This document shows positions 47,273 through 60,411 of a stretch of 64,000 bases of DNA, piece after piece. Position 1 is the first letter of the stretch. Each line of letters starts with the position of its first letter. The stretch is from NCBI GenBank assembly GCA_963853835.1, contig OY970820.1:43002907-43066906 (forward strand), in the 5' to 3' direction. Source of the stretch: Calendula officinalis (taxonomy: Eukaryota > Streptophyta > Magnoliopsida > Asterales > Asteraceae). Under the pieces are notes generated by a model. It was not told where the DNA came from. It was given only the letters and a program-made list of their open reading frames with translations, and did no database searches. The position numbers and the translations under genes were made by a program.

Positions 47273-47410
47273 ATGTCTGATAACAATGAAAGCACGCAGG
47301 CAAACAAGATTTTAATTCCCACTCCCAACAACTTTGGGATGTGGAAAAACAGAATTAAGCAATATATGTTTATTACTGATTATTCCATGTGCTTATTACA
47401 GAATTAAGCA
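47273..47410 (+). pseudogene. copia gag N-terminus (outer element)
   Basis: ATG 47273 opens MSDNNESTQANKILIPTPNN, followed by FGMWKNRIKQYMFITDYSM, the typical start of a copia gag (WKNRIKQYxxxxDY). It breaks off near 47400 in a short local repeat. The continuing gag is found at about 53668, beyond another copia element, so this gene was split by insertion. About 75 codons between the parts are not seen. Confidence 0.7.
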
Positions 47411-47554
47411 ATATTTTCGGAAATAAATAAAGTTTTTTTTATTTTAAATATACAAAACACAAAACCAAGTCTTTGGGGTTATGGCATAGCAATTCTCGTA
47501 AATTGCATGTATTTATTTTATTTCATTTATTTATTTATTATAATATGAAATAAT

Positions 47555-47800
47555 AAGATGGTGATTATAAACAGTTTGTTTAGAAAACCAAGTTTTAGTT
47601 ATAAGATGGTGACTATAAACAGTTTGTTTAGAAATCAAGGTATAAATTAATAAGGTGGCGATTATAAACAGTTTGTTTAGAAAACCAAGTTTTAAATTAA
47701 TAATGGTAAAGTAAACAGTTTGTTTATAAACCAAGTTTTATAAAGATAAAATTAAAAGTGGAATTTATAAACAGTTAGTTTATAAAACCAAGTAATTAAA
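47555..47800. repeat. minisatellite, about 48-bp unit, 5 copies
   Basis: The unit contains TATAAACAGTTTGTTTAGAA and ACCAAG; copies become more diverged toward the right. It sits where the 5' part of the inner copia element is expected, so it may be part of that element's leader. Confidence 0.75.
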
Positions 47801-48316
47801 AACTGGCTAACGTTTTTCGAACAAAGGAAAATCCTTTTTAGAAAATCTTAGATCAGAGTGCAACCCACCTAATGGAACACCTCACTTGTTCAATGATATT
47901 CACATTGTAAGGAGAAAGAACCTTAGATGTGGATTCAAATCATTGCGAGTGTTAGGGTGCGTAGGGTCTTGTGATAATCGGGAGTCCCGGCGCAAGGCAT
48001 CGCACTGTCTTAGGTGGTACGATCTATTTTGGTGATAATCAGGAGTCCCGCCCCAAAATGCACTAGAGGGATTAAAACATGTACAAGTTTGTGGTTCAAC
48101 TTGATATCCCGAAGATCTAGGAATCGTTTCTAGTTTAGAGGCGATCGGTATGGCTATACCTACTAGAAATAGCGTGGCTCTAATGGGAAGTGCTCAAACC
48201 TTGCATTAGAGGGCGTGAAATATGGGTCCTAGTCTAACTATTATTATTAAAAGGTAATAATGTTAGAAGTTATTTATTTATCTGATTTTCCTAACTGTTT
48301 GTTGTTTTTCTTATAG
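47801..48316 (+). other. leader region of the inner copia element
   Basis: Non-coding DNA with two similar blocks (GATAATCGGGAGTCCCG and GATAATCAGGAGTCCCG, about 47960-48050) ahead of a gag start. Its own 5' LTR and primer site are not seen, so the element has lost its 5' end. Confidence 0.4.
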
Positions 48317-48960
48317 ATGTCTGTACCGTCAGAAATTCAGTTTTACTCACCGAACGAATCGCGAAAGTTCATCACTGGAAAATGGAAGCTTACTGGTCCG
48401 AACTACAAAGTTTGGAAAGTGCACTTTAGGAGTTACCTAAAAGCACAGAATCTACTGTACGTGATAGACGAGGTGCCCAAGGGACAACCAGGGCAAGATG
48501 CACAGATGATGAGCTTGACGCTTATTATCAGTATCTGGCTGATGAATCACAAGTTATGTCGATTCTTATTCTTACTTCATTATCAGAGCTTACTGATAAT
48601 CTACGTAAGAAACCATGCTATGAGTTTGTCCAGTATCTTTAGGAGACGTTCAAAGATAGTACCGAAGATAGCAAGTAGTTCATTTTGCAAGAGATCATTT
48701 CGTCAAAGATGAAAGATGATCAACCATTGAGTAACCATCTTGTTAACATAAGAAGGTTTCTAGATTGTCTCACCCTAGTTACTGGCACATCAAACGAGCA
48801 TGAACAAGTCTTGTTCTTGTCTGGGTCTCTCACTCAGTACTATCAGGACAAGGTAGTACGTGTAGTCGGGAATTTTGATACGCGATGTTCAAAGGCTAGA
48901 GGAAGAATATCTCCCCGAGATTCAGGAGGATGAGTTCCAAGAATGGTTGAATGACTTTGC
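48317..48960 (+). pseudogene. Ty1/copia gag (inner element), frameshifted
   Basis: The first frame from 48317 reads GKWKLTGPNYKVWKVHFRSY, a gag N-terminal motif. It shifts frame before 48640. The second frame (48685) reads LVNIRRFLDCLTLVTGTSNE, the middle of gag. A third frame continues after 48870. At least two frameshifts make it non-functional. Confidence 0.75.
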
Positions 48961-49079
48961 TGATTTGTGTTGCCCAGCTTGTGGCAGCAAGAATATTTGC
49001 GAGCACACGTCTGATGTGGGGCTGTTGGACGCCGACTTTGTCAGCGATTCAGGTATCTTTATGATTAATTGTCTCGTTA

Positions 49080-52000
49080 CTTCTAGTGAATCCTGGGTAT
49101 TGGATACCGGATGTGGCCATCACATTTGCAATCATTTGCAGGGATTTAAGAAGAACAGGAGGCTGGGATGAGGAGATGTTGAACTACGAGTAGGCGAAGG
49201 TTCCAAGGTTGGAGCTGAAGCCGTAGGAACATATCTTCTCAAGTTGCCTTCAGGAAGAGTTTTGGAACTTAAAGATTGTTATTATGTTCCTAGACTTATT
49301 AAAAATATTATTTCGTTTGATTTACTTATAGACAATGGATTTTATTATGAGTTTTATGGAAAAACAATTTCGTGTTTAAAAGATGACATTTTATATTTTA
49401 ACGCAAATTCTCATAATAGTCTATATACGTTAAACCTAAATAACATAGAACGAGACGTTTATCATATAAGTAAAAGATCCAAGAGTAACTTGAATCAAAC
49501 TTATCTTTGGCATTGTCGTTTAGGTCATATAAACGAAACTCGCATAAAGAAACTCCACGATGATGGAATTCTAGAGCCATTTGATTTGGAATCATATGCA
49601 ATATGCGAAGCTTATTTATCTGGCAAGATGACAAAAGACCCTTTCAACCACTACAATGAAAGGGCAGGCGAGTTGTTAGGGATTATACACACAGATGTGT
49701 GTGGACCCTTTACTCCAGAAGCCAGAGGAGGATACCGCTACTTCATTACCTTTACTGACGACTTCAGTAGGTATGGTTATGTCTTTATTATGAGACTAAA
49801 GTCTGAGAGCTTTGACAAGTTCAAAGAATATCAGAGGGAAGTAGAAAACCAACTAGGCAAGAAAATTAAGTCACTTCGGTCTGACCGAGGAGGCAAATAT
49901 TTGAGCCAAGAGTTCGACGATCATTTGAAAGAATGTGGGATTGTTTCACAACTCACACCTCCGTATACACCTCAAATGAATGGCGTATCAGAAAGGAGGA
50001 ATCGCACCCTGTTAGACATGGTACGTTCAATGATGTGTCGCGCCCCACTACCACTATCATTTTGGGGACATGCACTCGAGACTGCAGCATTCACTCTGAA
50101 TAGGGTTCCGACCAAGTCAGTAGAAAAGACTCCGTTCGAGCACTGGACGGGGAGAAATCCTAAATTAACTTTTCTCAAGATTTGGGGTTGTGAAGTGTAC
50201 GTTAGACGTAACTTCACAGACAAACTAAACCCCAAGTCAGACAAGTGTATCTTCGTTGGATATCCAAGGGAAACCTTAGAATACTATTTCTATCATCAAG
50301 AAGACAACAAAGTTTTTGTTGCTCGGAAAGGTGTCTTCTTGGAGGAGAAGTCTCTAGGAACTGAAACTCCAAGAAAAGAAATAAAGCTTCAAGAAATTGA
50401 AGAGAATGAAGATCCACCGACGACTTCAGTCGAACCAGTGGTTCAACAAAGAATTGTTGACTCCCAACCAGACCCACCGGTTGTGGAAGAAGAGACACGC
50501 AATCCGCGTAGGTCTAGTAGACCACGCCAAGAACCAGATAGGTATCTTGGATTCATGATCGATGAAGATGATGGAAGTCTACTAGAACCATTAACCTACA
50601 GCGAAGCTGCTAACGGCATAGAGTCTGAAAGATGGCTCGAGGCTATGAAAGCAGAGATGCAATCCATGTATGACAACCAAGTTTGGGTGTTATCAGACTT
50701 GCCACCACAGTCACGTGCTGTTGGATGCAAGTGGGTTTTCAAGAAGAAAACCGACATGGATGGAAAAGTGCATACTTACAAAGCACGACTCATCGCGAAG
50801 GGTTTCACGCAAACACATGGTGTGGATTATTCTGAAACCTACTCGCCAGTCGCCATGCTTAAGTCTATCAGAATTCTTAAGGCCATATCAGCATATTACG
50901 ACTATGAGATATGGTAGATGGATGTTAAAACCGCCTTCCTTAACGGGGAATCCTGATAAAGTACGCAAATTGCTAAAATCCATGTATGGATTGAAGCAAG
51001 CATCTAGAAGTTGGAACTTACACTTTGACAAAAGAATAAAAGAATTTGGTTTTGTCAAGAGTGAGTTCGAGGCGTGTGTCTACACAAAATTCAGTGGGAG
51101 CATAGTAATCTTCCTAGTCTTGTATGTTGATGACATACAGCTTATAGGAAATGATATACCAGCATTACAAGGAGTAAAATCCTGGTTAGGTAAATGTTTC
51201 CAGATGAAGGACTTGGGAGAAGCCGCGTTTATACTGCGTATAAAGATCTATAGAGATAGATCTAGGTGGCTTATTGGACTTAGTCAAAGTACATACATTG
51301 ACAAAGTACTGAAGAGATTCAGTATGAGTGATTCCAAGAGAGGACTCATTCCAATGACATATGGCATTACGCTGAGCAAAGCTCAGAGTCCCACATCTAG
51401 CAAGGAAATAGCTAGGATGAGTTTGGTACCATATGCTTCGGCAATTGGATCAATCATGTATGCCATGTTATGTACTAGGCCCGATATTGCTTACTCCATA
51501 AGTCTCACAAGCAGATATCAAAAGAATCCTGGTGAACCCCATTGGGTGGCTGTCAAGAGCATTCTCAAGTATTTGAGAAGGACAAAAGAAATGTTCTTGG
51601 TCTTTGGAGGTTCGTTGGAAGAATTGCGTGTAACTGGTTACATAGATGCAAGCTTCCAAACTGACAGAGACGATTACAAATCTCAATCGGGATTTGTCTT
51701 CACACTAAACGGAGGAGCTATATCTTGGAAGAGACAGAAACAAGATACGATAGCAGATTTGACTACAGAGGCTGAGTACATTGCCGCAAATGATGCTGGA
51801 AAGGAAGCCATGTGGCTTAAGAATTTTATCGAGGATCTTAGAGTTATTGCCTGTACCTCTAGACCCATCGAAATATTCTGTGATAACAGTGGAACAATAG
51901 CGTAAGCTGTTGAGCCAAGAGAGCATCAAAAGACCAGGCATGTACGCAGGAAATATCACCGCATACGTGAGTATGTAAGAGAAGGCGATATTATAATTAA

Positions 52001-52115
52001 GAAAATACCAACGGATGACAACGTCGCTGACCCGTTGACAAAACCACTAGCTGGACCAAAGCATGAGAAACATGCGCACGCTATAGGCATGCAGTACCTA
52101 AATATTGGTAGCTAG
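49080..52115 (+). pseudogene. Ty1/copia pol (inner element), broken
   Basis: Domains in order: protease (WVLDTGCGHHIC, 49097), GAG-pre-integrase (WHCRLGHINETRIKKLHDDG), integrase core (HTDVCGPF, TFTDDFSRYGY, YTPQMNGVSERRNRT), RT (VGCKWVFKKKTD, MDVKTAFLNG, YVDD at 51126) and RNase H (YIDASFQTDRDD, ADLTTEAEYIAANDA), ending at TAG 52113-52115. Defects: a stop and frameshift after 49168, one zinc-ligand Cys replaced by Tyr (CEAY), a TAG at 50915-50917, a deletion of roughly 20 codons in RT after AFLNG (near 50950), and a stop at 51903. Confidence 0.88.
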
Positions 52116-52978
52116 TAATTTTGATTAGATTCATAGACATGTTTGAAATCGATACATTATGTAATAACATTTCGTGGGATTGAAATAGGAAGTTTTACGT
52201 AATATTTTCACATTGTCTATTCTTAACATGTTTTACATCCTTGATACACAAAGTTTTTGAGTATCTAAATTGTCTGTGGTTGCTTGAATTTAGTGGGAGG
52301 ATTCAAGAGTTAATACCATTATGAATATTTATCTCTTTCATAGTTACTGAATAGAGAAACAAGGGTTGTTAAAATAAATATTCATAGATGTTTACGGAGT
52401 TTTCTAAACATTAGACGTGACCAAAAGATCGAGATTACTTCATGGAGCCCAAGCATGAGTAATTTCAAGTAGATGTCCTCTGACCTGAGACGTTTTGGTT
52501 TGAGACACGATGACTTCTGATCTTTAGCATTTATCTACCGTCACACCGTAAAAGGGTGATCATAAGGAACTTGACTGAGACAGAGGAAGTCGTGGGCAAG
52601 ATAACGCAAATGTCAAGATGGAATTTGCACCTTCTTTAACTAGAAGAGATATTTCATGGCCGCTCGACGATTAAGACTACTGAAATGCGTGGCGCGCTCG
52701 GAGAATGATTAGATCATTTGGTAATCCGTTACTGTAGAAAGTCGAAATCAGAGTCGAGAAAATTCGAGTATATAGAACTAGATCCCTGCTCCATGTCTAT
52801 TACTCAAATTAAGAAATATCATGATGCGAAAAGAAAATCTGTTAGTGTTATTCATTTTATGAATATTATCTCTGGATGTAAGAGTTCTTATAACCTGGTT
52901 ATCCTAAATGTCTGGCTAGGGACCGCTTTAGGCCAACGATGATCAGTAAGTGATACTTAACTTGCACAAGTGGGAGTC
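52116..52978 (+). other. copia 3' untranslated region and polypurine tract
   Basis: Non-coding DNA after RNase H. It ends in AAGTGGGAGTC (52968-52978), a copia-type polypurine tract directly before the LTR. Confidence 0.55.
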
Positions 52979-53658
52979 TGAAGGATTTATGTGCACAGAT
53001 CAGTACACGTGTCACCGTATCCAATGTTATAAGACATTAAAGGGTCACACCGCTACACACCCAATAATGGACAACCGAATAAAGTAAGTTGTGTGGAATA
53101 ATTAACTAGTTAAGTTAATTATAAAGAAGAGAATAAATAATAATAAGTTAATTATTATTTGTGAGGATGGTTAAATATTAGGTTAAGTATTTAACGGACA
53201 GTTAATTAATAGTTAATTAATTAACTAGTAAAAGTCCAAGGGTTTAAAGTGTTAATAGGAAGTTTAATTATGAGATTAATCATAATTAAACTCCAAGGAC
53301 TAAACCATAACATCTAGCCTTATAAATAAAGGGCTTATGTGAGGGTTTAGGGGTTAATCACTTTACACACTCAAAACCCTAAACCTCTCCCTCTCTCTCT
53401 CTCGGCCGATCGAACGAAGGAAGAACCCCATAGGGTTCTTCGGCTTTTTGGAGGTCGACGAACACACACAAATACATGAGTTCGTGTATTGCTTTGCTGG
53501 TACAACGCGGTCTTGCAGCGTGTCCAGGTGGTGCAGTAGAGGTGGATCACTTCTTTAGCAATCTAAAGGTAATGTTCATCATCTCCTTCTTCTCGTGATC
53601 TCATTGACTAGTATAGATCCTGTAATGTGGTATTCAAGTTCCGCCATGTGAATCCTAC
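52979..53658 (+). mobile_element. 3' LTR of the inner copia element
   Basis: The segment begins TGAAGGATTTATG just after the polypurine tract and ends at about CCTACA. It contains a TATA-like TATAAATAAAGGG (about 53320-53332), a CT-rich leader (CTCTCTCTCTCGGCCG) and a GGGTTCTTCGGC stem consistent with transcription start and R-region signals. The 5' partner LTR is missing, so the right border rests on where the outer gag resumes. Confidence 0.5.
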
Positions 53659-53667
53659 AAGGTTTTC

Positions 53668-54319
53668 CTACAAAAAGTACTAAAAGAAACATGAAGTCTA
53701 TCTTGAAGCAAGACTTTGATAACTTCAAAGGGCAAAAGAATGAATCTTTGTCACAAGTTTTTGATCGATTCAATAAACTTATTGGTGAACTCAATCAAGT
53801 TGGAGTTAAACCAGACAATGATGATGTCAACAGAAAGTTTCTCAGATCTCTTGGAGAAGAGTGGTCTATGTATATTGTGATATATAGACAAAGAGATGCA
53901 TTAGAAGACAAAGAAATTGATGAACTTTACAATGAACTACGAGTCTTTGAATCTGAGGTCAGTCAGAAAACTCCTAGTTTACCTTCAACCAATGTTGCTT
54001 TTGTGTCCAATACAGGTACATGTCAGGATGCTACAACTGGAAAACATATAGAAACTGAAGATATAGCAAGAGAATCCTTCTTTACTAGTCATGTGGACAC
54101 TGCACTGATTAGTGAAGACTTGGAACAAATCAATCCTAATGATCTGGAAGAGATGGATATAAAGTGGCAGACGGCAATGCTGAGTTTTAAAACCAAAAGA
54201 TTCCTTCAGAGAACTGGTAGACAATACTTGAACTTCAACAAAGGAGAACGTGCTGGATTTGACAAAACCAAAGTCAAATGCTACAACTGTAGTAATTTTG
54301 GTCACTTTGCTAGAGAATG
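53668..54319 (+). pseudogene. copia gag of the outer element, middle part
   Basis: The frame reads KSTKRNMKSILKQDFDNFKG then LSQVFDRFNKLIGELNQVG, the central gag domain. It reaches the zinc knuckle CYNCSNFGHFAREC, where it is cut by a solo LTR. Its N-terminus is at 47273-47410 and its continuation at 56521. Confidence 0.8.
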
Positions 54320-56515
54320 TGTAACGACCCGAAATTTGAATAAAAATAAATATGGGAAAAATAAGATAAATAAGGATAAATCGTTTAAAACACGTAGGAA
54401 TTGGTTTCGTGTCATTTGGACATCGTACGAGGAAGTTATGGGCGAAACCGGGTCGAGATAAAGTTGAAAAAGTGCAGCCTCGGACACCTGAGGAGTTCGC
54501 GACACGAACTCGGGTTAGCGATCGTGAAGTCGAGGCAGGGATTTTGGTGATCGGACGTGAAGAGTTCCCGACCAGTTACCGATCGCGAAGTGGGCTCGAG
54601 GCGGGAACTTCGCGACGCGAAGTTGTGTTCGCGATCGCGAACTATGGTCGAGCAGAATAAAATCGGGTTTGAGCTAGGGTTTGCTCATTTTTCACCCAAG
54701 TTGTGGTGCAGCCGATTTTAGAGAGAGAAGGGGCGATTTTGGTGATTCCTTGCTCAAATCTTCATCAATCTTGAAGGATCTAAACATCAAAGGTAAGATT
54801 TCTTGATTGTGGATGTTGTCTATCTAGTTATGAACTTTGTATGGGTAGAAATGGTGGTTTGGGGAACCATCCATGTCATCTTTGGGGAAGATGACTAATT
54901 ATGGGTGTAGAACACTCATTGTAAACTGGTAATCGATGTGTACAAGTTGGATTTGGGATTATTGATGGAAATCTTGAACTAGGGTTTGAGATTTCACCAA
55001 GTTGGGTGAACTTGGTGGTTAAGAATGTTGTTATGGGTTTATTGGTAGCTAGTTATGGATAATAACTAGATTTTATGATGATATGGATGATAGGTCAAGA
55101 AGGCCTAAAGATTGGTGACATTTCACAAGTTGGAAAGCAAGGATTCGTGTTGTTAGACACGATTTGGAGTTAGCTAGGCTAAGGTGAGTACATGAGACTT
55201 TTACTGGGTACATAGCAAATGATTTGGAAACTATGATGTTTTAAGAGTCTTTATTAATGAACGTTTTTAATAAAGATATGATGGATATGATGAGAAAATG
55301 CTAGTAATAGAATATTTTAGTATGTCTAAATGATTGTTGATTTTGAAAGAGTTTATGATAATGAAAAGTAAATAATGAGTTTTTACAAATGAGATGCATG
55401 AATAAAGATAATGATTTTAAAAGAGCTTAATAATCGGCTTATTAATAATACGCATTAATAAAGCTTGAGACAATGATTTTTAAGTAATGAGTATCGATTA
55501 GTATTTTGTACTAATAAAAGTAGATATTGAAATACTAAGAGAATAAGTAATAAGTGACTAGTAATAAACGTGTATTCTAGTCAAAGAAGAGTCAAAGTAA
55601 TATGATTTTGATAAAAGATGAATATGTTTTAAATTAGTAAAGGATTTGGTAAAGTCAAGATTTAAAACGAAATAATAAAGAGAATAGCATGATAAATTAG
55701 AATAAATGTATTCTAATAAGTGATGAAAGGAGCTGATGCTCATATTTGATGAAAGGAGCTGAGGCTCATATGTGAATGAAAAATTCGGAATAAGACCGCC
55801 CAGAAATGGGGGAGCATGAGACGTCTACTTGGGGTGGTACCTCCCTGCGCAAAGAGTAGAATGTCATAGTTTACGACACTCAATGATGAGTGAGCATGAC
55901 GACCCGGGAACGGGGAGAGCTTATGAATCTCGGTAAGATGGGGGTTCCCAATTACCTTGATAGTTTACCTATGACGTCCCATATCGGGAGAGTTGTCTTC
56001 GGAGAGGTCCGTCGCATATGTGATAATGAAAGTGTAAGTTTGGAGATAACTTACAAGTATGTGATTAGATGACGAGTAAGCTTACGGTAAGCTTATTAGT
56101 TTATACGGTTAAATGAATGGAAGATGAATTATGAATTAATAAGAAACGATAAGGATAAGTATTTTTAATGTTATAAATATTATTTTATAAATCTTTTGAG
56201 AACGGGTCGAAAACCCATGTATCTCACGAGACTATTTTGTCTCACGTACTACTTTGTTTTTGGCTATGTACTCAGGTTCATGATCGATGGATTAGAGGGT
56301 CGCGTTAGAAGTGGCCTAGTGTTGATCAGCTCGGGAGCTCGTAGGTAGTTCTCGTTTATCCTATGGTTATGATATTATCTTTGTAACACCGGATTTTATA
56401 ACTCTGATAAATGTTTTATTGGTTTTTGTTAAACCGTATTTTGGGAACATTGGACATTGTATTATTTTTATTTAAAAATATGTTTAAAAGGTGTTTTGAA
56501 AAATGAGGTGTTACA
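54320..56515 (+). mobile_element. solo Ty3/gypsy (Tekay-like) LTR with TSD
   Basis: A 2196-bp LTR starts TGTAACGACCCGAAATTTG and ends GAGGTGTTACA, flanked by a perfect 5-bp duplication GAATG (54315-54319 and 56516-56520). No internal region is present, so it arose by LTR-LTR recombination. It has the palindromes AACTTCGCG-A-CGCGAAGTT (54606-54624) and GTTCGCGATCGCGAAC (54627-54642), a tandem GAAAGGAGCTGA(T/G)GCTCATAT unit near 55725-55772, and TGTAAGTT/AACTTACA hairpin arms (about 56033-56055). Confidence 0.93.
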
Positions 56516-56520
56516 GAATG

Positions 56521-57552
56521 TCCTAGCAAAGATCAAAGATCTAGCTACAACAAGAATAGTTCATCAAACTCAACTGCTCTTGTCTCTAAAGAGGGACAAG
56601 GTTATGATTGGAGATTTCAAGCAGAACAACATGTTCAAAATCAAGCACTCATGGCCTTCACTTATTCTACTACTGAGGTACATTCCAAATCTTGTACTCC
56701 TGAATGTATTAAAGCATATAAAGAACTTGAAAAACTTAATAAAGAAACTCTTGATGAGATGATTCTAAATAGAAACAGAAGAAAAGAATTTAATGGTTGC
56801 ATTGCTGATCTTGAAAATCAAATTAAAATTTATAAATAACTGATCAAAAATGTAAAGAAGAACTTTTACAAGCAACTTATGATAAAGAGCATGCTGAATT
56901 AAAATTAAAAGAAGCTTTAACTAAGTTAGAAGAATGTCAACTAGAACTAGAACAAAATAAACTTACAATTAAGAAATTTAAAGAAGTTCTAGGATAATTG
57001 ATGAATTAACCAACTACTGAAAAAGTTGTTCATGGAGTTGGATATCATGCAGTCCCTCCACCATCAAATTTTATTCCTCCACTTAAGTCGAGCTCAGAAA
57101 GAATCTTAGATGAATTAAAGTTAGAAAGTCAAACTGAACCAAGTAATGATTCATCTGATGATGAACAAACCATTAAATCAACTGATACAAGCTTTCACAC
57201 CACTCAAAGTCAAGAATCCCCTAAATATAATTATGAAAACATAGCCACTATCTTAAGAAGGGGAAATCAAAGAAACTTGAATCAGTTAAAAGAACAAAGA
57301 AAGTCTGAAAGTGTTAAAACAACAAAAGTATCATGTTTAATTTGTAACAAAGTAAACCACCTAGCAAAGGATTGTCACTTCAATCCAATAAACTGCAAAA
57401 AATTTAAAGAATTTAAAGAAAATAAAGAAAAATTAAAAGAATCCAAATTAAAACAAACTGATAAAAAACCACATGTTGATGTCCCTAAATTTGGAAGAAC
57501 TGCACAAAGATATTCAAGATATCAGGCATGGAAGTCCAAAAAGTAGTCACTA
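56521..57552 (+). pseudogene. copia gag C-terminal part of the outer element
   Basis: The sequence resumes right after the solo LTR with the expected post-knuckle segment (SKEGQGYDW, QNQALMAFTYSTTEV). It is followed by Lys/Glu-rich coiled-coil coding (56700-57000) and a second knuckle CLICNKVNHLAKDC (57331-57372). Several stops and frameshifts interrupt it (for example TAA near 56839). Confidence 0.7.
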
Positions 57553-57613
57553 TTTTGAAAATAATTAAAAACAACATCAATTTTCAAGATATTCGAATTT
57601 TTCACACATCAGT

Positions 57614-58734
57614 ATGAACCATCAGAAATTTACTACTGATATTAAACCTAATTACAATGTTGTTCAATACAATTACCATAATACTACTGATTATCCTAAG
57701 AAATCATATTACCCAAATACTACTGGTCCATCAGTAGTAAAATATTCTAAAGCCAAAAATTATGGGTATACACCTAAGTCAGTAGTAACACCAAAACGCA
57801 GTAACACTCAACAACTGAAGACCAAACCTGCATTAAAAGCTCACACTGTTCGAAAATTTTACTCTTCAAAGGATGAACCCAAGACAAAACAAGCTTGGGT
57901 TCCCAAAATGAACAAATCCATTTTTTTTTGTGCAGAGCATCCAGATCCCTGAAGAAGGAAGACCATGACATATTGATAGTGGATGCTCTAGGCACATGAC
58001 CGGAAATCTTCAAATTCTTAGAGATTTCAAATCTTTTGAAGGAGGATATGTTGTTTTTGGTGAAAATCCATGAGGAGGTTGGATTACAGGTAATGGTACA
58101 GTATCAAATGGTAAGATTACTTTTGATGATGTATTTTATGTTGCTGAGCTTAAATATAATCTGGTTAGTGTCTCACAAGTATGTGATAAAAAGAACAAAA
58201 TTCTTTTTACAGATATAGAGTGCATCATTCTTTCTCCTGACTTTATTTTAGAAGAAAAATATGTTGTTTTAAGAACCCCAAGGAGAAATAATGTGTATTG
58301 CCTGGATATAGGGGAGAACTCATTTCTTCAAATGAGATCAATTGCTTTATATCTAAGGCAAACACAAATGAATCAGAACTCTGGCATAGAAGGATGTGTC
58401 ACATAAATTTTAAAAATATGAATAATTTAGTCAAAAAGAATCTGGTAGTTGGTTTACCTCAAAAAGAATTCATGTGTGATCATCATTGTGTTGCATGCCT
58501 GAAAGGTAAACAACACAAGACTTCTCATAAGTCCAAAGCAATAAATTCTATTTGTAACCCTTTGCAGCTCTTACATATGGACTATTTGGTCCTACCTTTG
58601 CAGCTCTTACATATGGACTATTTGGTCCTACAAATGTAATGAGTATTGGAAAGAAACAATATTGTCTTGTTATTACTATGATTTTTCTAGGTATACTTGG
58701 GTTTTCTTTCTCAGGACCAAAGATGAAACAAGTG
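57614..58734 (+). pseudogene. copia protease and integrase start of the outer element
   Basis: A linker is followed by the protease motif DSGCSRHMTG (about 57975-58005), then GAG-pre-integrase (LWHRRMCHINFKNMNNLVKK, with CDHHCVACLKGKQHKTSHKS). The integrase core begins with a tandem duplication of about 36 bp (58559-58632; LQLLHMDY twice). It is cut at 58734 by a gypsy insertion, so RT and RNase H lie outside the window. Frame breaks occur near 57950 and 58070. Confidence 0.75.
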
Positions 58735-60399
58735 TGTAACACCTCAATTTTCAAAACAACATTTAAATACCATTTAATTCAAAAATACATAATATTGTAT
58801 CAACATCAAATACCAGTTTTACAAAAACGAAAAGGTTTCTTGTTCGAGATTATCAGAGTTTACAAAAACGGTGTTACAAATTATATCTTAACCATAGGAT
58901 AAGGACTCTAATCATCAACACCGAGCTAATCTCAACAAGGCCTCTTCTAAACGGGCCTCCTAGATCTTCGATCCCGAACCTGAGTACATAGCAAAAACAC
59001 AAACATAGTACGTGAGACAAAATTGCCTCGTGAGATACATGGGTTTTAGACCCGATAAACAAATAGTCAAATAATATCATTAAATCTTAAAATAATATTA
59101 CTAAGTTTGTTTTGGGTCACTTTATCACTTTCATCATGGGCCAATGTCAAGATAATCGGAATGCCTCCAATCTATCAAGACCATCATTTCCACGGTAATC
59201 GGAATGCCTCCAATCTACCGGGACTCATAGGTATTGGGTAATCGGAATGCCTCCAATCTACCACTAACCTTAAGGTACCGTAGTAACCGGAATGCCTCCA
59301 ATCTACTACGGCCCTAGGGACATCATCATCATCATCATCATCATCATTACTTATCTTTTATCGTTATGAGCTTATAGCTCCATCATTTCTCAATAAATCA
59401 ATCATTTCGTTATCAAACAAGCAATTCATCATAAATCACATAAATGACTAAATTACTTAAAGACTCGACAAATCATTAGATCATAAAAACATTTACTAGC
59501 TATGTATCCAGTTTAAAAGTCACATGTACTCACCTTAGCCAAGCTTATCCAATGTTGTGTTCCTTGAACACCAATATCACTTCTCAAGATTTGAATGCCT
59601 CAAATCCACCAATCGGTAACCTATTATCAAAACCAATACAATGGTTTGCATCATTTATCAATACTAACTACATAGTCCATGGCTAGCTAACTACTAGCAC
59701 CATTTTCCCCAAAATCACCAAACCCTAAGTTCATAAATCACCACATTTTCGTGTATCCAAAACATGACCACATTTTCCTTGGCAAAATACCATAGATCTA
59801 AGTTATTTCACTTCCATTTAACCATTCATGAACAAATCCATAACTAGGGTTTATGATTCAAGCTTCCCTACTTGAATCTAAGACTTATAACACAAGAGAG
59901 ATGAAGATTTACCTTAGATCTTCAACTAGGAACAAGAATCTCCAAGATTTGATGAAGAAATCAGCTCCAAATGATGGTTTGCACCCAAAATCGCCTATGA
60001 ACTCGAGAGAAGAAAACTAGGGTTTATAAAATGCATTAAATGAGCTTCAACCCGTCTTTAATGCTGCCAGATAGGAGATCACGACGCGAACAAAGTTTGC
60101 GACGCGAACTTTGCGTTTCTCCAAAACTTCGCGATCGTTATGCTGGCGGGAACTATTCGCGACGAAAGGCCAAACTCTCTGGCCAATGTTCCCGATCGCG
60201 ATCTCAACTTCGCGACGCGAAGTCCCTTAGGCAGCAGGGGGCTGCACTTTTTCATCTTTGGTTCGACCCGGTTTCGCTCATAACTTTCTCATACGGTGTC
60301 CAGACGACACGAAACCAATTCCTACGTTCTTTAAACGAATTATCCTTATTTAACATATTTTTGTACAATTTATTTATTTACAAAATTCGGGTCGTTACA
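58735..60399 (-). mobile_element. 3' LTR of the minus-strand gypsy element
   Basis: The 1665-bp LTR begins (plus strand) TGTAACACCTCAATTTTC and ends CGGGTCGTTACA, the reverse of the other LTRs. The 5 bp before it are AAGTG, the expected target duplication; the partner is beyond the window. It includes a four-unit hairpin array (59151-59311), an ATC microsatellite (59321-59346) and CpG palindromes (60060-60225). The polypurine tract CTATCCACCCCTT (60401-60413, plus strand) adjoins it. Confidence 0.9.
59151..59311 (-). repeat. four-unit hairpin array with a constant core
   Basis: The core ATCGGAATGCCTCCAATC occurs four times (once as ACCGG...). Each copy is enclosed by a different but pairing outer stem: GATA/TATC (59151-59175), CGGTA/TACCG (59193-59220), GGTA/TACC (59237-59262) and CCGTAGTA/TACTACGG (59278-59311). 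The core itself can pair (GGA/TCC). The layout parallels the array in the LTR at 13293-13542, although the core sequence is unrelated. Confidence 0.78.
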
Positions 60400-60411
60400 A
60401 CTATCCACCCC

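Noticed and set aside
59151..59311. CRISPR-like or ordinary satellite reading of the LTR repeats
   Set aside because: Only four units with irregular spacing inside an LTR. The pairing stems are the notable feature.
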